A DNA stretch of 11,983 nt from Draconibacterium sp. (GTDB lineage Bacteria; Bacteroidota; Bacteroidia; Bacteroidales; Prolixibacteraceae), in NCBI GenBank assembly GCA_030595485.1, contig JAUVDE010000066.1:1-11983 (forward strand), in the 5' to 3' direction. The notes under the pieces were generated by a model. The model did no database searches, was not told where the DNA came from, and saw only the letters and a program-made list of their open reading frames with translations. The translations under genes and the position numbers were made by a program. Shown piece by piece: positions 1 through 6,511 of the stretch. How positions within the stretch are numbered: position 1 is the stretch's first letter; every line of letters starts with the position of its first letter.

Positions 1-48
1 AAAAAGTTTGCCAATGCTGTGATACAAAAAGGAATTCACAAAATTTGA
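1..48 (+). CDS. Possible C-terminal tail of an upstream gene (partial)
   Basis: Frame 1 stays open for 15 codons from the window edge and ends at TGA (46-48), giving KKFANAVIQKGIHKI. The other two forward frames give a much earlier stop or an unlikely Cys-rich peptide. A terminator-like hairpin follows within about 20 nt, which fits a gene end here. Fifteen residues are too few to name a family, and the stretch could be non-coding. Confidence 0.3.
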   Translation, partial: KKFANAVIQKGIHKI

Positions 49-67
49 ACTCACCTTGTTGGTGATA

Positions 68-90
68 GAAAATTTTTGAATTTTCTTTTT
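68..90 (+). terminator. AT-rich hairpin with T-tract, possible intrinsic terminator
   Basis: GAAAATT (68-74) pairs with AATTTTC (79-85) across a TTTG loop and is followed by five T (86-90). The stem is seven pairs but only one is G-C, so it would be a weak terminator. A second small inverted repeat, TCACC/GGTGA (51-55/61-65), lies just before it. Placement directly after the possible upstream stop at 48 supports a terminator role. Confidence 0.4.
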
Positions 91-189
91 GTGTTGCTTG
101 ATTGGTGAAATTTAAAGTTTGGAATCGCTCAGTTTAGGTTATAGTCAGCTTTTAAAAATATTTTGAATAAAATAGAAATTTACGACCAT

Positions 190-223
190 GACAATTTGTA
201 TATTGTCGCTTAAAATTTAGCGA
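190..223. promoter_or_regulatory. Two adjacent inverted repeats abutting the DUF1080 start codon
   Basis: GACAAT (190-195) is mirrored by ATTGTC (202-207) with a 6-nt spacer, an 18-bp operator-like palindrome. It overlaps a second repeat, TCGCT (206-210) and AGCGA (219-223), which ends 1 nt before the ATG at 225. The first could bind a dimeric regulator; the second could fold in the mRNA at the translation start. Neither resembles the 11-bp GAAA arrays elsewhere in this window, so this gene is probably under other control. No clear TAnnTTTG box was found at 90-224. Confidence 0.35.
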
Positions 224-224
224 T

Positions 225-863
225 ATGCGATTACTTTCTTTAACAATTGTTTCCATTGCTTTTTTATTGTCTTCATGTTCCGATAAAAAGGAAATGCTAT
301 TTAATGGAAAAAATCTGGATGACTGGACGGTTTATGTGGAAGATAAATCTGTAAATCAGGATGAGTACTTTTATGTAAACGATGGAATGATTGAAACTAT
401 TGGGAACCCCGTTGGTTATGCCCGAACAAATAAGGAATACGAAAACTACAAGCTTCATGTTGAATGGCGCTACCCTGAAGAACCTACTAATAGTGGAATT
501 TTTGTACATGTTAAAGGCGATGATAAAATTTGGGTGAGTCATTACCAGGGGCAATTGAAACATGAAAATGCGGGTGATTTTATTATTCACGGAATTGAAA
601 GTGCTACCCTCAATGGTGAAGTTTACACATCAACGGAAAATGATAAACCACTGATTCCGAAAATGAATCTGAGCAATGAAAAACCGGTAGGCGAATGGAA
701 CACCTATGAAATTATTTGTAAGGGAAATACCATTAAGTTGTATGTAAACGGATTGTTACAGAATACAGCCACTAACTGCTCTGTTACCAAAGGTGGAATA
801 GGTTTGCAAGCCGAGGGCTCAAAAATTCAATTTCGTAATTTATGGGTAGAACCAATTGAATAG
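225..863 (+). CDS. DUF1080 (3-keto-disaccharide hydrolase fold) lipoprotein
   Basis: A 212-residue exported protein. Residues 1-18 form a lipoprotein signal peptide with lipobox LSSC, making Cys18 the lipidated N-terminus, so it is probably anchored in the periplasm or outer membrane. The mature part is one concanavalin-like beta-sandwich of the DUF1080/PF06439 type: opening LFNGKNLDDW (25-34), NSGIFVHV (89-96), and the closing YEIICKGNTIKLYVNG and GIGLQAEG...IQFRNLWVEPI (161-211). Family members are linked to glycoside or 3-keto-sugar processing in Bacteroidota and Planctomycetota; the substrate here is unknown. The length suits a single-domain member. It converges on the repressor gene with 4 bp between stops. 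Whether it belongs functionally to the neighbouring sugar genes is uncertain, since it lacks the shared operator array. Confidence 0.88.
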   Translation: MRLLSLTIVSIAFLLSSCSDKKEMLFNGKNLDDWTVYVEDKSVNQDEYFYVNDGMIETIGNPVGYARTNKEYENYKLHVEWRYPEEPTNSGIFVHVKGDDKIWVSHYQGQLKHENAGDFIIHGIESATLNGEVYTSTENDKPLIPKMNLSNEKPVGEWNTYEIICKGNTIKLYVNGLLQNTATNCSVTKGGIGLQAEGSKIQFRNLWVEPIE

Positions 864-867
864 CCTG

Positions 868-1623
868 TTAAACGATTACCGCATTTATACTATTCTCCTC
901 AAATTCCAATAAAGCTTTTTGTGGAAGTTTATTGTCGGTGATTATTGTGCTTATCTTCTTCAAGCCATGAATAAAAGCAAATCCGTTGTGATTGTATTTC
1001 GATGAATCAGAAACAAGAATCGTTGACTCTGAACGATCGACAACCTTTTTAGCCACCTCTGCTACTTCAATATGGTTAGCGGTTATGCCATTTGCCAGCG
1101 AGAAACCATCGCTACCAATAAATGCCAGTTTTACACTGAAATTGTCTAGCTCACGCAAAGCAATTGCTCCAACTGTTGCTTCAGCATCGGAAACAAATTC
1201 GCCACCAATAAGTGTAACACTAACATTCGTATTGTTACGCATATAATGTAAAATGTAGGTTGAGTTGGTAACCACATGAACATCGCGTTTATCATAGAGG
1301 TACTTGGCAATTAACGAGCTGGTAGTACCGGCGAGAATCATCACACGGTCGCCATCCTTAATTAATTCAGCTGCCTTTTTTGCAATACGCTGCTTTTCAT
1401 CACTCATTGAATTAATTCTGTCAATCAGGCTACGATTAAATACGGGCTGTGCTCCACCACGCATTTTTACAGCAAATCCTTTTTGCTCTAGTTTTTCCAA
1501 ATCGCTACGTATAGTAACAACCGAAACATTTAATGCCTTGCTTAATTCGCTTACCGAAGAAGCATCTTCTTCATATAAACATCTTAGTATCTCTTTTTCT
1601 CGTTCTTTGAGGTTTCCAATCAT
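868..1623 (-). CDS. DeoR-family transcriptional repressor
   Basis: A 251-residue cytoplasmic regulator. Residues about 5-58 form the DeoR-type winged helix-turn-helix (helix pair near 22-43, VSELSKALNVSVVTIRSDL, then KGFAVKMRGGA). Residues about 75-235 form the phosphosugar-sensing domain, with GTT (99-101), TN (119-120), GG (140-141), ATVG (149-152) and DSSK (206-209), the places where the family binds a phosphorylated sugar. Length is typical. It is divergent from the MFS/kinase genes. Its own promoter carries an array of 11-bp direct units, and the same array precedes the gene at 6512. Self-repression and control of the neighbouring catabolic genes are therefore inferred, with release by a phosphorylated intermediate of this pathway. 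The exact effector cannot be told. Confidence 0.93.
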   Translation of the reverse strand: MIGNLKEREKEILRCLYEEDASSVSELSKALNVSVVTIRSDLEKLEQKGFAVKMRGGAQPVFNRSLIDRINSMSDEKQRIAKKAAELIKDGDRVMILAGTTSSLIAKYLYDKRDVHVVTNSTYILHYMRNNTNVSVTLIGGEFVSDAEATVGAIALRELDNFSVKLAFIGSDGFSLANGITANHIEVAEVAKKVVDRSESTILVSDSSKYNHNGFAFIHGLKKISTIITDNKLPQKALLEFEENSINAVIV

Positions 1624-1633
1624 TTTCTTTTGC

Positions 1634-1688
1634 TTTCGAAAAAGTTTCTATTTGGTTTCAAAAATATTTCTAAATAATTTTTAAAACA
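1634..1688 (-). promoter_or_regulatory. Phased 11-bp direct-repeat operator in the deoR-type/MFS divergent region
   Basis: TTTC occurs on the plus strand at 1634, 1645, 1656 and 1667, exactly 11 bp apart; a degenerate fifth unit (TTTTTAAAACA) starts at 1678. Read on the minus strand, toward the repressor gene, the units are TGTTTTAAAAA, TTATTTAGAAA, TATTTTTGAAA, CCAAATAGAAA and CTTTTTCGAAA, ending 10 bp before the start at 1623. Tandem 11-mers are a known operator form in the DeoR family (IolR is an example). The array covers the repressor promoter and lies 63 bp upstream of the MFS start, so it may govern both. It matches the array at 6436-6490. Confidence 0.7.
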
Positions 1689-1690
1689 AA
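1659..1690 (-). promoter_or_regulatory. Bacteroidota-type promoter of the repressor gene
   Basis: On the minus strand, TTTG (1690-1687) is followed by a 20-nt spacer and TATTTTTG (1666-1659), which fits the -7 consensus TAnnTTTG. The predicted transcript starts near 1652, leaving a short leader of about 30 nt. The promoter lies wholly inside the 11-bp repeat array, as expected for a repressor that blocks its own polymerase. No equally good promoter was found on the plus strand for the MFS gene. Confidence 0.6.
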
Positions 1691-1716
1691 TATTTTTTAG
1701 TTTTTTTGTAAAGATA

Positions 1717-1727
1717 GAGTAATACTC
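1717..1727. promoter_or_regulatory. Short perfect palindrome in the MFS leader
   Basis: GAGTAATACTC is a palindrome with 5-bp arms and a single central A, 24 bp before the MFS start codon. The one-nucleotide centre makes a full RNA hairpin unlikely, so if functional it is more likely a protein-binding site. No second copy was noticed in the window. Confidence 0.2.
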
Positions 1728-1751
1728 AACAAAATAAAACACAACAAACCA

Positions 1752-2984
1752 ATGAAGTCTAAAACTATCTTTAACTTTTTCCAACTCAGCGTAATGCTGT
1801 TTCTCCAATTTATGTTATTTGCTGTTTGGTGGGTACCCTTGGCAGCTTATTTAACAAATATTGGAGTTGAGGGAACTCAAAAAGCACTTATATTAAGTTC
1901 GATGGCAATTGGTTGTTTAGCTTCTCCTTTAATTGGAACACTCGCTGATAAATATTTCTCGGGAGAAAAAGTATTAGTAGTGCTCAATTTATTTACTGCA
2001 CTTCTACTATTTTTTGCTGCCCGACAAACCGAACCAACAATGCTATTTGTGTTTCTATTGTTAGCAATGGTTGTATACATGCCCACATGGGGATTAACCA
2101 GTGCTATTGCAATGGCGCACGCACCGGCTGAGCAATTTCCACGAATTAGAGTTTTTGGTTCAGTTGGCTGGGTAGTATCGGGTGTATTTAGTTTAGTAGC
2201 AGTAAACTATTTTAATATTGATTTCGATGGAACAAACCTTCCCTTGTATTGTGGAGCGGCGGTCGCCTTAGTGGCAGCAATCTCTAATCTTTTTTTACCC
2301 AAAACACCTCCTGCCGGCAGCAAAGACAAAATTTTGCTTATGGATGTGTTGGGGTTGCGCTCTTTAACATTAATGAAAGACAAAAACTTTGCAACCTTTA
2401 TTATCATCTCCTTTTTAGCAATGATTCCGTTTGCATTATACTGGTCTTATTTATCGCAGTTTTTGCAAGATGTTGGTTTTAAATATATAACCGTAACCAT
2501 GAACTGGGGGCAATTTGCCGAAATGTTTTTTATGGTTATGGTACCGGTGGTACTTAAAAAGGCTGGAGTAAGAGCAACCATGATAATGGGATTACTTGCT
2601 TTGCTAATTCGTTATGTCGCTTTTTATATTGGAGGAGCAGCTGATTTACCAATACTTTATTTTGTTGGTATTTTAGTACACGGAATTATATATGGATTCT
2701 TTTTTGTCGGAGGTCAGGTTTATATTCATAATAAAGTACCCGAGGAGTTAAATGCACAAGCTCAAGGTTTTATATTTTTAGTGACATTTGGATTGGGTTT
2801 GTTGCTTGGAAATTTCGTAAATGGAGAGTTAATTCAAATGTTTACTGAAACCGTTAACGGAGTAAATAAAGTTGATTGGGCAAGTGTATGGAGTATAACA
2901 AGTGTGCTTACATTAGTTGTTCTTATCGCATTTGCACTGTTTTTTAGAAATACAATTATTGAAAAGAAAGAGGAAGCAAAATAA
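1752..2984 (+). CDS. MFS transporter, nucleoside:H+ symporter (NupG)-like
   Basis: A 410-residue inner-membrane carrier with about twelve hydrophobic segments, the usual MFS length. Features include the motif-A-like loop GTLADK (62-67) after the second segment and FPRIRVFGSVGWVVSG (129-144), which closely fits the R(V/I)xGxxGW region of the NupG/XapB nucleoside:proton symporter group. Homologues in Bacteroidota often sit in sugar clusters without nucleoside genes, so the substrate may be a sugar or polyol rather than a nucleoside. It is the first gene of block 1. Its TAA overlaps the kinase ATG by 1 bp (TAATG at 2982-2986), implying translational coupling and import of the kinase substrate or its precursor. 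The start has an A-rich leader and lies 128 bp from the divergent repressor gene. Confidence 0.87.
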   Translation: MKSKTIFNFFQLSVMLFLQFMLFAVWWVPLAAYLTNIGVEGTQKALILSSMAIGCLASPLIGTLADKYFSGEKVLVVLNLFTALLLFFAARQTEPTMLFVFLLLAMVVYMPTWGLTSAIAMAHAPAEQFPRIRVFGSVGWVVSGVFSLVAVNYFNIDFDGTNLPLYCGAAVALVAAISNLFLPKTPPAGSKDKILLMDVLGLRSLTLMKDKNFATFIIISFLAMIPFALYWSYLSQFLQDVGFKYITVTMNWGQFAEMFFMVMVPVVLKKAGVRATMIMGLLALLIRYVAFYIGGAADLPILYFVGILVHGIIYGFFFVGGQVYIHNKVPEELNAQAQGFIFLVTFGLGLLLGNFVNGELIQMFTETVNGVNKVDWASVWSITSVLTLVVLIAFALFFRNTIIEKKEEAK

Positions 2985-4471
2985 TGGACAGATATTATTT
3001 GGGAATAGATAATGGCGGCACCATGTCGAAAGCAGCACTCTTTAATCAGAAAGGTGAAGAGATTGCTGTTGCCGTGCGAGATGTGAAATGTTTTCTTGTA
3101 CCCAATGGAGGAAATGAACGCGATGCCAATTTAATGTGGGAGAAAACCATTGCAGCCATTCGCGAAGTAATCGAGTCTTCAAAGGTTTCTGCTGAACAGA
3201 TTAAAGCAGTGGCTTGCACCGGTCACGGAAATGGGCTCTATTTGGTTGATGAAGCAGGAAACCCTGTTCGAAAGGCGATAAATTCTACTGATGGTCGTGC
3301 TCAAAAATATATCTCAGAATGGATTGAAAATGGAGTAGATAAAAAAGCGCTACCATTAACAGCACAAAGTTTATGGGCAGCTCAGCCAAACGCTTTGCTT
3401 GCATGGCTACGTGATAACGAACCGGAAACGCTTGAAAAAGCACGATGGATTTTAATGGCTAAAGATTACGTTCGATTAAAACTAACTGGAGAAGTTTATG
3501 CCGAAATAAGTGATATGTCGGGAACCAGTTTAATGAATGTGGTTACGGGTGAATACGATGACGAGGTTTTAAAGATTTTCGGACTGGAAGAATTCCGTGA
3601 AATGTTACCACCACTAATTGGTTCAGCAGAACAAGCTGGGGAAATCACTTCTGAAGTAGCCAAATTAACCGGATTAAAAGCAGGAACTCCTGTGGCTGGT
3701 GGAATGTTCGATATTGATGCTTGTGGATTAGCGTCGGGCATTGTAGATGAAGCTCAAATGTCGATGGTTGTGGGAACCTGGGGGAATAACCAGTACATAG
3801 CCCGCGAACCTTTAATCGATGAAGACTTATTTATGACTAGTAAATATAGTATTCCCGGTTGGTATTTAATGTTAGAGGGAAGTCCAACTTCTGCAAGTAA
3901 CCTCGATTGGTTTATTATTAATTTTCTTCTAGCTGAAAAGGAGCAAAAAGGAAGTGATTTTTTCCCGTGGTTAAATGAGCAAGTTGAAAGTATTTCTGCT
4001 GATGAAAGTGATGTGGTTTTCTTGCCATTTTTATTCGGATGTAACGAAAAGAATCCTGTTGCTTCAGGATTTCAAAATATAAAAGGAGAGCATACACGCA
4101 CTCATTTGTTGCGCGCTGTTTACGAGGGAATTGTTTTTTCGCACAAACACCACATTGAACGTTTAATGAATTTTAGGGATAAACCGGACGTGATACGTTG
4201 TACGGGTGGAGCTACTCAGAGTAATGTTTGGATGCAAATGTTTGCCGACGCCATTGGAATTCCGATGGAAGTGCCTGCCGGAACACAATTGGGTGCTTTG
4301 GGAGCTGCCATGGCTGCCAGTGTTTGTGCTGAAGAATATGCTGACTTTGCTGAGGCAGTAAAAAACATGACATCCATTGAGCGCAGATTTGAACCAAACC
4401 CAATTAATTGCGATATTTATCAGTCAAAATATTTGAAATACAAGGAATTAATAGGTCGATTAACCAAATAA
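2984..4471 (+). CDS. FGGY-family carbohydrate kinase, L-xylulose kinase (LyxK)-like
   Basis: A 495-residue cytoplasmic ATP-dependent sugar kinase of full family length. The N-terminal FGGY domain (about 3-245) begins with the phosphate loop DNGGT (9-13) and has TGHGNGLYL (79-87), similar to the LyxK TxQGxGLFL region. The GTPVAGGMFDID segment (234-245) provides the probable catalytic base, Asp243. The C-terminal domain has GTWG (264-267), SPTSASNLDWF (300-310), CTGGATQSNVWMQMFAD (406-422) and LGALGAAMAA (436-445), which form the ATP site. Recalled E. coli LyxK shares the SPTSxxNLxWF and LTGLKAGTPVxGGxFD stretches, so a 2-ketopentose such as L-xylulose is a reasonable substrate guess. Related kinases act on erythritol, ribulose or AI-2, so specificity is unproven. 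It is coupled to the MFS gene and 7 nt ahead of the propeller lipoprotein gene. Confidence 0.9.
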   Translation: MDRYYLGIDNGGTMSKAALFNQKGEEIAVAVRDVKCFLVPNGGNERDANLMWEKTIAAIREVIESSKVSAEQIKAVACTGHGNGLYLVDEAGNPVRKAINSTDGRAQKYISEWIENGVDKKALPLTAQSLWAAQPNALLAWLRDNEPETLEKARWILMAKDYVRLKLTGEVYAEISDMSGTSLMNVVTGEYDDEVLKIFGLEEFREMLPPLIGSAEQAGEITSEVAKLTGLKAGTPVAGGMFDIDACGLASGIVDEAQMSMVVGTWGNNQYIAREPLIDEDLFMTSKYSIPGWYLMLEGSPTSASNLDWFIINFLLAEKEQKGSDFFPWLNEQVESISADESDVVFLPFLFGCNEKNPVASGFQNIKGEHTRTHLLRAVYEGIVFSHKHHIERLMNFRDKPDVIRCTGGATQSNVWMQMFADAIGIPMEVPAGTQLGALGAAMAASVCAEEYADFAEAVKNMTSIERRFEPNPINCDIYQSKYLKYKELIGRLTK

Positions 4472-4478
4472 AACCATA

Positions 4479-5519
4479 ATGAAGAACTTAGTAAATTTAA
4501 TAGTAGTTGCTTTTTTGTTTATCACATTTAGCTCGTGCCAAGAACAACTGAAAACACCAAAATTGGCTTTTGGAAAGGCTTTGCCCGAAAAATATAATAG
4601 CCCGGATGGAATGACAATTGGTTCCGATGGTTACATTTATCTTTCAATGACAAACGTAAACAAACCTGAGTTTCCTGCGAAAGTATTGCGGATAAGTGAA
4701 GACGACCAAATAGAAGAAGTAATTGATTTATTACCTCACCCAAAAACCGGAGTTGCAAAACCTCTAGGTATTGTTTTCGGCTCTGACGGTAATCTATATA
4801 TTTCAGATAACCAATCGTTTGCATCTGAAGAACCGGGTCTGTCACGAATTTTTAAGGTTACAATGAATGGCATCAAAGCAGTAAAATGCGAAGTGGTTGC
4901 CGAGGGTTTTAATATGTCGAATGGAATTACCACGCGTGGAAATGAAATTTACGTTGCCGAAACGAATTTAAATGCTGGCGGTGATGTACATAAAAGTGGC
5001 GTTTATCGTTTCGAACTTTCGGAATTAAATCCCGAAAATCCTGTTAAAGTTACAGGAATTGGTGATCCACATTTAATTTGGGTTATTGAAACTAAAAACA
5101 AAGAAATTACTGTTGGTGCAAATGGTTTGGCATTCAATTCGAAAGGTGATCTTTTTGTGTGTAATTTTGGCGATGCCGAAGTATTGAAGATGTTAGTTGA
5201 TGAAAATGGAAAAGTAACTTCAACCGAAGTTTTTGCTTCGGGTAACGGAATGATTTCGGTTGATGGAATGCAAATTGACACGGAAGACAATATTTGGATT
5301 GCTGATTTTTTAGGAAATGCAATTATTAAAATAACACCTAAAGCTAAAGTTGTAATCGTAGCTAAAAACGGCACTACCGAAGGGGCGAATGGCGAATTGG
5401 ATGCACCATCGGAATGCATTCGCAGAGGAGATAAAGTATATGTTTCGAATATTGACTTAACTTTCGGACCCAATACTACCGACGATATTCATACCATGTC
5501 GATAATCGAATTGAAATAA
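4479..5519 (+). CDS. SMP-30/gluconolactonase- or NHL-type beta-propeller lipoprotein
   Basis: A 346-residue exported protein. Residues 1-20 are a lipoprotein signal with lipobox FSSC (Cys20). The rest forms a six-bladed propeller with one repeat per blade: SPDGMTIGSDGYIYLS (41-56), PLGIVFGSDGNLYISD (95-110), NGITTRGNEIYVAE (148-161), ANGLAFNSKGDLFVCN (214-229), VDGMQIDTEDNIWIAD (261-276) and the blade around SECIRRGDKVYVSN (311-324). Asn215 and Asp262 sit where SMP-30 lactonases place metal ligands. The usual first-blade Glu (EGP motif) is replaced by SPDG, so lactonase activity should not be assumed. A periplasmic sugar-lactone hydrolase or sugar-binding propeller is most likely. It lies tightly between the kinase (7 nt) and the cupin lipoprotein (17 nt), so co-transcription is expected. 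Confidence 0.82.
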   Translation: MKNLVNLIVVAFLFITFSSCQEQLKTPKLAFGKALPEKYNSPDGMTIGSDGYIYLSMTNVNKPEFPAKVLRISEDDQIEEVIDLLPHPKTGVAKPLGIVFGSDGNLYISDNQSFASEEPGLSRIFKVTMNGIKAVKCEVVAEGFNMSNGITTRGNEIYVAETNLNAGGDVHKSGVYRFELSELNPENPVKVTGIGDPHLIWVIETKNKEITVGANGLAFNSKGDLFVCNFGDAEVLKMLVDENGKVTSTEVFASGNGMISVDGMQIDTEDNIWIADFLGNAIIKITPKAKVVIVAKNGTTEGANGELDAPSECIRRGDKVYVSNIDLTFGPNTTDDIHTMSIIELK

Positions 5520-5536
5520 TAAAACAAGATAATATC

Positions 5537-6268
5537 ATGAAAAATTTATTCTATTTAATCGCAGTAGCCAGTATATTAATTGTAGGCTGTACTGCAAAAA
5601 CAAATTCAGAATCAGTGAAAAATACAGAATCAGAACCTTGTTGCGAGAGCGCTGAAACAGCATGTTGCAAATCAACAATTACATTTAAAAACGAAGATTT
5701 TTACAAGGCTGACGGAAGTTTTGACGTAGAAAAAGGAAAAGATGCAATTGTCACTTTGGCTAAATATCATGGTTATAACATTTTTCCAGAATTCCGCGAG
5801 AACCTTTGGGTTAGTGATTACGGAACGGGAAAATTCACTGAACTTGGATTAGCAGCCTATATGTTTAAAAATAATGAAACCGACAGATATATGTTGATGG
5901 ATTTGTTTTTATTGCCAAATCAAATGTTACCAGAGCACTGGCATTTAGACGGTGAAACTAATCCTGCCAAATTAGAAGGTTGGTTGGTTCGCAGCGGTAA
6001 AAGTTACATTGTAGCTGGTGGAGAAGATAATCTTGCTTCGTTTCCATCCATCAAAATACCTGCTTGCCATATGAATGGTTCGACTGAAACAAAACACGTA
6101 ATTGAAGGAACTCCTGGAACTTTTACTCCGCAAGATGTTATTTATGCAAAACACTGGCAGTTTGGTGGTGACGAAGGTGCAGTAATTACAGAAGTTGCCA
6201 ATGTGCATACTGATGCGGCAGTTCGTCATAACGATAAAGCACTCAATGATAATTTCTTAGGAAAATAA
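5537..6268 (+). CDS. D-lyxose ketol-isomerase-like cupin lipoprotein
   Basis: A 243-residue protein. Residues 1-18 are a lipoprotein signal (lipobox IVGC, Cys18). Residues 19-46 form a short linker with two cysteine pairs, CC at 35-36 and 43-44. Residues about 48-240 resemble the cupin D-lyxose isomerase family, which interconverts D-lyxose/D-xylulose and D-mannose/D-fructose. PEHWH (132-136) supplies two metal-binding His (134, 136), KLEGW carries Glu147 eleven residues later, and His206 in AKHWQF is a plausible fourth ligand. Known isomerases of this family are cytoplasmic, so a lipidated, periplasm-facing form is unusual. Being last in block 1, before a strong terminator, it probably makes a ketose for the MFS carrier and the LyxK-like kinase. 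The isomerase assignment rests on motif layout and is not certain. Confidence 0.72.
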   Translation: MKNLFYLIAVASILIVGCTAKTNSESVKNTESEPCCESAETACCKSTITFKNEDFYKADGSFDVEKGKDAIVTLAKYHGYNIFPEFRENLWVSDYGTGKFTELGLAAYMFKNNETDRYMLMDLFLLPNQMLPEHWHLDGETNPAKLEGWLVRSGKSYIVAGGEDNLASFPSIKIPACHMNGSTETKHVIEGTPGTFTPQDVIYAKHWQFGGDEGAVITEVANVHTDAAVRHNDKALNDNFLGK

Positions 6269-6289
6269 ATTTGTCAAAATATTTTTTGA

Positions 6290-6321
6290 GAAAGGGAGTG
6301 TTTTTCACTTCCTTTCTTTTT
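6290..6321 (+). terminator. Strong intrinsic terminator after block 1
   Basis: GAAAGGGAGTG (6290-6300) pairs over 11 bp (one G-T) with CACTTCCTTTC (6306-6316) around a TTTTT loop, followed by five T (6317-6321). It starts 21 nt after the cupin stop. It separates block 1 from block 2, consistent with block 2 having its own promoter. Confidence 0.88.
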
Positions 6322-6432
6322 GTCTGATTATTTCTAAAACTACTTAGTAAAGTAGATGGTGACTCTCGTTTAGTACTTGCTATCATGTTTCACTTAAATT
6401 GATGGGGAATTCACTAAAAAACAGGCTCATAT
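6322..6432. other. Intergenic DNA before the block 2 promoter
   Basis: No gene is seen in this AT-rich stretch. It contains a perfect 6-bp hairpin, CTACTT (6340-6345) with AAGTAG (6350-6355) around AGTA, and one isolated 11-mer, TTTCTAAAACT (6331-6341), that fits the operator unit in the opposite orientation. Neither has a clear role; the lone unit may be chance. Confidence 0.3.
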
Positions 6433-6465
6433 TTTTGTTTTGGAAATATAAAAGAAATATATTTG
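6433..6465 (+). promoter_or_regulatory. Bacteroidota-type promoter of block 2
   Basis: TTTTG (6433-6437), a 20-nt spacer and TATATTTG (6458-6465) match the -33 and -7 (TAnnTTTG) elements. The predicted transcript starts near 6471, about 40 nt before the SDR start. Spacer length and register with the 11-bp array are the same as at the repressor promoter. Confidence 0.65.
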
Positions 6466-6490
6466 AAACTCTTTAGAAAGTCAAAAGAAA
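6436..6490 (+). promoter_or_regulatory. Phased 11-bp direct-repeat operator of block 2
   Basis: GAAA occurs at 6443, 6454, 6465, 6476 and 6487, exactly 11 bp apart. The units are TGTTTTGGAAA, TATAAAAGAAA, TATATTTGAAA, CTCTTTAGAAA and GTCAAAAGAAA. The first begins TGTTTT and the third contains the -7 box, just as in the array before the repressor gene. The array spans from the -33 region into the transcript, so occupancy should block initiation. The DeoR-family protein encoded at 868-1623 is the obvious candidate to bind it. Confidence 0.72.
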
Positions 6491-6511
6491 ATAATAGCAA
6501 ATAAAATAGAT

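Noticed and set aside
1304..1684. 126-residue open frame on the plus strand
   Set aside because: It is antisense to the DeoR-family gene and runs into the operator/promoter region; no domain is visible.
1701..1708. Plus-strand promoter for the MFS gene in the T-rich run
   Set aside because: TAGTTTTT (1698-1705) and the TTTTTTTG end do not match TAnnTTTG, and no TTG lies at the right distance; a promoter must exist here or nearby but cannot be placed.
5003..5473. 156-residue open frame on the minus strand
   Set aside because: It is antisense to the propeller lipoprotein, whose frame carries six clear blade repeats; this frame has no family features.
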